Assembly: GCA_016795365.1 (NCBI GenBank)
Contig: JAEUHN010000016.1
Span: 1 to 37,501, forward strand
Direction of reading: 5' to 3'
DNA: 37,501 nt
DNA from: Verrucomicrobiaceae bacterium
GTDB taxonomy: Bacteria; Verrucomicrobiota; Verrucomicrobiia; Verrucomicrobiales; Verrucomicrobiaceae
This document shows, piece by piece, positions 32,552 through 37,501 of the stretch. How positions within the stretch are numbered: the stretch's first letter is position 1; each line of letters starts with the position of its first letter. A program made the position numbers and the translations under genes. The notes beneath the pieces were generated by a model. It saw only the letters and a list, made by a program, of their open reading frames with translations. It did no database searches and was not told the DNA's origin.

Positions 32552-33793
32552 TCACGCAAACCGGTCGGGCGATACCAAATCGAGAGCGATCGATGGCTTC
32601 TCACCCGCGAGCAACTCGCTCACGATCCTGCCCGTCGCAGGCGCGAGGCTCAGGCCCATCATCGCATGACCGGTGGCCACGGTGAGGTTCTTCCAACGGT
32701 TCGTTCGGCCGATGTAAGGCATGCCATCGGGCGAAACAGGCCGCAGACCGCTCCACGGCTTCACTTCGGCAAAGTCCGTCTCGTCAAACGCCGGGAAATA
32801 CTGTGGAAAGGCCCGCGTGATGCCGCGCACGCGGCGCTGCGTGATCGATTCATCAATGCCCGCCATTTCCATCGTGCCACCAACGCGCAACGCTCCCTCC
32901 ATCGGCGTCACCGCGAGCCGCGCCTCGGTGCAGATGCTGCACAGCTCGGGAAGCTGCTTCGGATTCGCGAGCGTGAGGCTGTAGCCTTTGCCCGCCTGCA
33001 TCGGCAGCTTCAAATCGAGCTCCTTCGCGAGCTGCGCCGACCAGACGCCACCGCTCAGCACCACCTCATCACTTTCGATTTCACCGCGTGAGGTTTTCAG
33101 CGCACGCAGGGCTCCGCTTTCTGTTTTGAAGCCGCTCACCTCCGTCTGCCACAAGAACGTCACACCGAGTCGCACGAGCTCCGACTCCACTGCGGCGATG
33201 AAGCTTCCGGGCGCGAGATGGCAGTCTTTTGGAAAAAACACGCTGCCGCAGATGTCCATCGTCACCGCGGGATCGAGCGCGGCAGTCGCCTTCGCGTCCA
33301 GCACCTCGGCGGGGATGCCGAGCGAATTCGCCTTCTCCGCCATGCGCGCTTCCTCATCGAGCGTCTGCTGTTTTTTGCACAGCATGAGCAAACCACGCTT
33401 CACGAGTCCGAAATCGAGCCCCAGCGTCTCAAAGCACTCCCGGCTCAGCAGGCTCAAATCGCGCAAAAGAGGCGCGGCGGCCTCGACACGCGCCTTCGTG
33501 GCCGCTTTCCAGAAATGCAGGCCCCAGCTCATCAAATCGGCATCCAGCCGCGGTTTGATGTAAAACGGCGATTCCGGGTTCCACATCCATTTCAGGCCCA
33601 GAGCGACCATTCCCGGCGCTGCGAGCGGGATGAAGTGACTCGGCACGATCATCCCCGCATTCCCAAACGAGCATCCATCGCGTTGGCGCGGCTTTTGGTC
33701 GATGATCGTCACCCGCATGCCGCGCCGGGCGCAGTAAAGCGCCGTGCTGAGGCCGATGACGCCCGCGCCGAGGATGGTGACTGATTTGCTCAT
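32552..33793 (-). CDS. FAD-dependent amino-acid oxidase/dehydrogenase (DadA-like)
   Basis: This 413-residue flavoprotein of the DAO family begins SVTILGAGVIGLSTALYCAR (FAD motif GAGVIG, about 9-14). It has CSFGNAGMIVPSHF, FPKDCHLAPGSF, LSGGVWSAQLAKEL, GKGYSLTL and the C-terminal FAD closure WSGLRPVSPDGMPYIGR ... ATGHAMMGLSLAPATG. These match D-amino-acid dehydrogenases (DadA and D-hydroxyproline dehydrogenase-like). It probably oxidises a D-amino or imino acid and passes electrons to the membrane chain, but the substrate is not shown. I start at ATG 33793. The gene is divergent from the SDR gene, with 119 bases between starts. Confidence 0.88.
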   Translation of the reverse strand: MSKSVTILGAGVIGLSTALYCARRGMRVTIIDQKPRQRDGCSFGNAGMIVPSHFIPLAAPGMVALGLKWMWNPESPFYIKPRLDADLMSWGLHFWKAATKARVEAAAPLLRDLSLLSRECFETLGLDFGLVKRGLLMLCKKQQTLDEEARMAEKANSLGIPAEVLDAKATAALDPAVTMDICGSVFFPKDCHLAPGSFIAAVESELVRLGVTFLWQTEVSGFKTESGALRALKTSRGEIESDEVVLSGGVWSAQLAKELDLKLPMQAGKGYSLTLANPKQLPELCSICTEARLAVTPMEGALRVGGTMEMAGIDESITQRRVRGITRAFPQYFPAFDETDFAEVKPWSGLRPVSPDGMPYIGRTNRWKNLTVATGHAMMGLSLAPATGRIVSELLAGEKPSIALDLVSPDRFA

Positions 33794-33912
33794 GCTTGCG
33801 CACATCATGGCGCGTCGCCGCCGGTCATCTTGGATGCTTTGGCGGCCGGTGCCGCGATTTTTGCCAATCGCCACCGCTGGACGCCTCGCGCACGCTCGCT
33901 AAGCCTCCGCGC

Positions 33913-34704
33913 ATGGATCCAACTTGGACAGACAAAATCGTGATCGTCACCGGCGGTGGCGGCGGCATGGGACAGGCAGCAGCGAAACGTTTCGCCGACG
34001 CTGGCGCGAAGACTTTCATCTTCGGCCGCACGCTCGAATCGCTCCAAGAAACAGCCGCGCTGTCGAAAAACATCATCCCGTTCGTCTGCGACGTGGCCGA
34101 CACCACCAGCGTGGCCACCGCACTCGATGAAGTGCTCAAACACGGCGTTCCCTTTGCCCTCATCCACACCGCTGGCATCAACACGCCGGATCGTTTCATG
34201 GCCCATGCCGATCCAGCCCGCATCGCCAGCGAGGAGAGCTGGCGCAAGGTCATGGACATCAACGTCCTCGGCGTGGTGAACATGATCCAGGCCGTCGCCA
34301 AGCCCATGGCCGCGAACGGAGGCGGACGAATCGTCGTCGTCTCGTCCACCGCCGGTCACGGCTACGATTCGTATGCCGGCGTGCCTTACACCGCCAGCAA
34401 GTGGGCCGTGCATGGCCTGCTCTTCACCGCGCGCATGCAGCTCAACGCCCACGGCGTCATCCTCAGCGAATACGCCCCCGGCGAAGCGCTCACTCCGCTC
34501 GTCAAACTGCGCCCCGTCCAGCCCACGGAGGAGCACAAAGCCAAAATGATCACCACCACCGACTGCGGCGACACCTTGTTCTTCATCGCCAGCCAGCCGC
34601 ACAGCATGAGCGTCATCCAGCTCCCAGGTTACCAACCCTTCGGCGGCATGCCGCCTGCGATCACTGCGCCGTGGCTGAGCGGTTTGGAGATCAAGCCGAA
34701 GTAA
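33913..34704 (+). CDS. Short-chain dehydrogenase/reductase
   Basis: This 263-residue NAD(P)-dependent oxidoreductase has the classical SDR pattern: TGGGGGMG (13-20) for cofactor, CDVAD (59-63), HTAGIN (85-90, in place of NNAG), INVLG (116-120), VVSSTAGH with Ser144/145, and YTASK with catalytic Tyr159 and Lys163. The HTAG variant of NNAG is a small deviation. The substrate is unknown. ATG 33913 is preferred over the upstream in-frame start at 33796, which adds 39 residues unlike the family. It converges with 9 bases to spare on the next gene. Confidence 0.9.
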   Translation: MDPTWTDKIVIVTGGGGGMGQAAAKRFADAGAKTFIFGRTLESLQETAALSKNIIPFVCDVADTTSVATALDEVLKHGVPFALIHTAGINTPDRFMAHADPARIASEESWRKVMDINVLGVVNMIQAVAKPMAANGGGRIVVVSSTAGHGYDSYAGVPYTASKWAVHGLLFTARMQLNAHGVILSEYAPGEALTPLVKLRPVQPTEEHKAKMITTTDCGDTLFFIASQPHSMSVIQLPGYQPFGGMPPAITAPWLSGLEIKPK

Positions 34705-34713
34705 GCCAGATCT

Positions 34714-35526
34714 TCACGGCTTTGGCTTGAAGCTCTGCACCGCGGCCTCTACGTCTGGCAGAATCACCCTCTCGTTCTTTTCGTCGATCACACTGACGAT
34801 CACGAACGTCTGGCCGGACTCAGTGATCACCCATTGGCGCCAGGTGGCTCCCGGGCGCGGCGTCGGCGTCTTGAAATGCAACGCCTCAAGGTTGCCCACC
34901 TTAACGAGACTCATCTCATTCAGCGAGACATCCTTCTTGAACCTCGTTGCGAACATCATCGCAGTCGCCTCACGCATCTTGGTCGGCAGTTCCTGGTCGG
35001 CCGGATCGCTCGAAAACTCGGCCATTACATACACGTCCATGCCCACAGGCGCATCGGGCGGCTTGCAATACAGATAGTTTCCGCGTTCTTCGCTCTGCCA
35101 GCCTTTCGCCAGTGTCACCGTGAATGGCATGGGTAGCGCAGGCTTCGCAAACACCCAAAAGGCGCGCTTCTCATCGTAGGACCACGATGTGGCCGTCTGC
35201 CATGCGATGGCGTTAAATAGCTCCCTGTGGGTTGGTTTGTAGAATTTCGGAAATGGGCTGAGGAGCACCTTTTTGCCGGTCTCAGCTTCGTCGGTATGCA
35301 GGATAACCTCACTTAAGGCATACATCAGGCTCGCGTAACTGTTGAAGGAACCGATCATGCTGCCACCAGTTCTCTTGTCCAGCAGGGCCTTCTGCTGTTC
35401 GTCGGTGAGTGGTCTGGGCTTCACCGGCTTGCCCGTGCTTTTGGATGGATCAGGAGCCTCGGCGGCGTGCGCAGCACACATCCAGAAACAAACGACTGAT
35501 GTGGACAGCAGAATGAAGAACTTCAT
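34714..35526 (-). CDS. Exported protein of unknown function
   Basis: This 270-residue protein begins with a signal peptide (MKFFILLSTSVVCFWMCAAHA, cleaved before AEA). A Lys/Pro-rich segment follows (PSKSTGKPVKPRPLTDEQQK). The mature domain has FNSYASLMYALSEVILHTDE, FWVFAKPALPMPFTVTLAKG, NYLYCKPPDAPVGMDVYVMA and QWVITESGQTFVIVSVIDEK. It looks like a single alpha/beta domain, and I do not recognise the family. ATG 35526 is chosen because the signal peptide starts there. It follows the DUF6797-like gene on the same strand with a 55-base gap and may be transcribed with it. Confidence 0.75.
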   Translation of the reverse strand: MKFFILLSTSVVCFWMCAAHAAEAPDPSKSTGKPVKPRPLTDEQQKALLDKRTGGSMIGSFNSYASLMYALSEVILHTDEAETGKKVLLSPFPKFYKPTHRELFNAIAWQTATSWSYDEKRAFWVFAKPALPMPFTVTLAKGWQSEERGNYLYCKPPDAPVGMDVYVMAEFSSDPADQELPTKMREATAMMFATRFKKDVSLNEMSLVKVGNLEALHFKTPTPRPGATWRQWVITESGQTFVIVSVIDEKNERVILPDVEAAVQSFKPKP

Positions 35527-35581
35527 TAACGCATCCTGCCGGAAGGACGGAAATTTGGCAATAAAGAACACCTAACGGCGG

Positions 35582-37501
35582 CTACTTCAGCTCATGAATC
35601 GTCCCGTGCAGCACACGGTCACCGATTTTGAGTTCGTAGCACCAAGTCGGAGCCAAGTCGGGGATGTCGAGCGTGATGGTCTTCTTGTCCTCGCTCAGTT
35701 TCACTCCCTGAATCTTCAGTTCGCGTTCGTCGTAGTGCTTGGAGCCATAGTTCTTCGTCCGCTTTAACGACCAAACTCTCATCGCACAGTCAATCCGGTC
35801 AATCGGGTCACTAAATGTGACCTTCATCTCACCTTTCGCCGCCTTCACCGCCAGCGGCACCTGTGCTGGTTGTGAACCACGGCGGATGCGGTGAAATCCA
35901 CCCGGTGAAGTTGCATTACCGGCCCAGGCAAACATGCCGCAGATGTAGAGGGCGCCATCACTGCCAAAACGGCCGCGCATGATGCCGGTGGCGAAGGCGG
36001 GCATGGGGAGTTCGCACACGGCGCCTTGCCATTTTCCGTTCACTTCCTCGTGCGGGATGATGAAGGCGCGACCGGTGCCGTAGCTGAGGTTGAGCAAACT
36101 GCCGCCGAGATTGCCCCACGCGTTTTTCGGCACCCAGATGAGTTCGGCGGGACTGCGGTCTTTGTCGTTGGTCACCCACACGAGTGGTTGCTCCATCGCG
36201 GAGTCGGATTCGTCGGTGACGCTGGTGTAGCCATACATGTTTCCGTAGAAGCCGCCGACTTTGACGCGGTTGATGCGGTTCTTCGGTGTCCAGAAGCCTT
36301 CCTGGTCGGTGACGAAGAAAGTGCCGTCGTCGTTGAGGCACACGCCGTTCGCGGCGCGGAAGCCGGTGGCGAGGATGTCGGTCTTTGCGCCATCGGCACT
36401 GACCTTGAGCAGCGTGCCGTGCTGCGGAATGACGCTGTCGAGCGCGTGGCGGCCGGATTTGGCATAGTAGAAATTGCCCGCGTCATCGGTTTGCAGGCCC
36501 ATGGCGAACTCGTGGAAGTGTTCGGTGACCTGCGCGTCGTCGTTGAAGCACTGGATGAAGTCAGTTTCGCCGTCCGCGTTCAAATCGACGAGCTTGGCGA
36601 GTTGATCGCGGCAAAGGACGAAGAGTTCGCCATCGCGAAACTTTACCCCCAGCGGCTGAAACAGCCCGCTGGCGATGCGTCGCCACGTCAGTGTGGCAGG
36701 CGCTTTCGCCATCAAGCCATCCACGCGCCACACATCGCCATTCCACATCGCGACGATGGCCGCTTTGCCATCGGGCGTGAAATCGAAGCCGCCGGGGCGC
36801 ATCCAGCTTTGGAAGGGATTCTCGATGGGCAGAGAAAAGTCATCGGCGATGAACGCGGCATCGTCTTTGCCTGCCACGGAGGTCGTGGTGACGGTTTGCG
36901 GCCATTGCGCCGGAGCGCCTTTCGTCAGCGGAGCTAGATCGAGCGGCGCGGCGAAGTTTCTCGCCATCGTGTCGAGCGAGGCTGGATCGACGCGGGAGAT
37001 GAAAATTCGCGTTTGAGCTCCCGAAGCCAGTTTGGCGACCCAAAAGCCGTTTTCGCGCTTCAACTCGCCTTCGCCCTTCAAAACGACATTCATGCTGTCG
37101 GGTGCTACACGAAGGAAAAGAGGCTGTCTGGCCTCGGCGACGTTCAATGTGCGCACGAGGATCGGCGTGGAGCCGTAATCCATCCACGCGGGCGATTCGA
37201 GCACGCGTGTCCCGTGGATGCTCGCCGCGATCACGCTTTGGTTTTGATGCTTGTAGAGGCCGAGAAAGCGCAAACCAGCCACAGGGCCGTATTTTTTGCC
37301 GTCTTTGGCCGCAGCGCGTGTGTCTTCAAAATCACCGCTGAGACTCCAGCCGGGCTCGACGGGCAACACGAACTGTTTTTCGCCGATGAGGCTCGTGTGC
37401 GTGCCGTGGCTGCCATCGAAGGCGATGCCTTTCCAGTCCACAAACGCGCCGGTGCTCGCGGCGGCCACGCGCATCGTGTCGTGATCGTAAACCATCCACG
37501 C
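35582..37501 (-). CDS. DUF6797-like protein with propeller, N-terminus beyond window
   Basis: The frame is open from the right edge to the stop at 35582 (640 residues visible); the start lies outside. The first part (YDHDTMRVAAASTGAFVDWK, GIAFDGSHGTHTSL) resembles the DUF6797 region found in secreted Verrucomicrobia and Planctomycetes proteins. It is followed by a glucose/sorbosone dehydrogenase-like propeller: RPGGFDFTPDGKAAIVAMWN, LFQPLGVKFRDGELFVLCRD, GFRAANGVCLNDDGTFFVTD and QEGFWTPKNRINRVKVGGFY. A beta-rich C-terminal module ends YELKIGDRVLHGTI. No CxxCH is seen in the visible part. It is probably exported, and its substrate is unknown. Confidence 0.82.
   Translation of the reverse strand, partial: AWMVYDHDTMRVAAASTGAFVDWKGIAFDGSHGTHTSLIGEKQFVLPVEPGWSLSGDFEDTRAAAKDGKKYGPVAGLRFLGLYKHQNQSVIAASIHGTRVLESPAWMDYGSTPILVRTLNVAEARQPLFLRVAPDSMNVVLKGEGELKRENGFWVAKLASGAQTRIFISRVDPASLDTMARNFAAPLDLAPLTKGAPAQWPQTVTTTSVAGKDDAAFIADDFSLPIENPFQSWMRPGGFDFTPDGKAAIVAMWNGDVWRVDGLMAKAPATLTWRRIASGLFQPLGVKFRDGELFVLCRDQLAKLVDLNADGETDFIQCFNDDAQVTEHFHEFAMGLQTDDAGNFYYAKSGRHALDSVIPQHGTLLKVSADGAKTDILATGFRAANGVCLNDDGTFFVTDQEGFWTPKNRINRVKVGGFYGNMYGYTSVTDESDSAMEQPLVWVTNDKDRSPAELIWVPKNAWGNLGGSLLNLSYGTGRAFIIPHEEVNGKWQGAVCELPMPAFATGIMRGRFGSDGALYICGMFAWAGNATSPGGFHRIRRGSQPAQVPLAVKAAKGEMKVTFSDPIDRIDCAMRVWSLKRTKNYGSKHYDERELKIQGVKLSEDKKTITLDIPDLAPTWCYELKIGDRVLHGTIHELK

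Overview
The window (37.5 kb) looks like chromosomal DNA of a Verrucomicrobiota bacterium, probably of the Verrucomicrobiaceae type. The basis is protein character, not a database search: a secreted protein with a propeller-like body and a C-terminal single-heme domain of the PVC type, a small protein resembling the Minf_1886 family, a ThuA-like lipoprotein, a DUF6797-like secreted protein, many secreted proteins of unknown function, and start codons that mostly lack a clear Shine-Dalgarno sequence.

Left part (1-11.8 kb): a truncated MBL-fold hydrolase; a tRNA-Leu with anticodon AAG; purU and folP (folate one-carbon and folate synthesis), convergent; a small protein whose gene overlaps folP; a nucleoside-type MFS permease; a PfkB sugar kinase broken by a frameshift; a HAD hydrolase and a cupin; ilvC with a terminator; an aldehyde dehydrogenase homologue that ends before the catalytic cysteine; a Minf_1886-like protein; and a fused double-domain M16 peptidase.

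Middle part (11.8-15.3 kb) is the accessory region. Two almost identical 93-bp imperfect dyads and a third, decayed copy lie directly after the stop codons of three orphan genes that all point left. Each intact dyad has outer cores GCCGAAC/GTTCGSC, an inner stem with one unpaired base, and a variable centre. This is the architecture of integron attC sites, so I read 11.81-13.71 kb as a small gene-cassette array without an integrase in the window. To its right are a hairpin-plus-T-run boundary structure, an ArsR-like regulator, a perfectly phased 6 x 42-bp tandem repeat, and about 1.2 kb of sequence with no convincing gene.

Right part (15.3-37.5 kb): potC-potB type ABC permeases behind a XerC/D-type recombinase; a ThuA-like lipoprotein; a COG2509-like flavoprotein; an operon-like run of cinA, a large anchored Ig/FN3-like surface protein and a coiled-coil membrane protein; the heme protein; rplM-rpsI with a strong terminator; an XRE regulator; a photolyase; an esterase; a DadA-like oxidase divergent from an SDR dehydrogenase; a secreted protein of unknown function; and a DUF6797-like protein running off the right edge.

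Housekeeping functions (folate, branched-chain amino acids, ribosome, DNA repair) are interleaved with typical Verrucomicrobia secreted proteins. The cassette array is the most unusual element.
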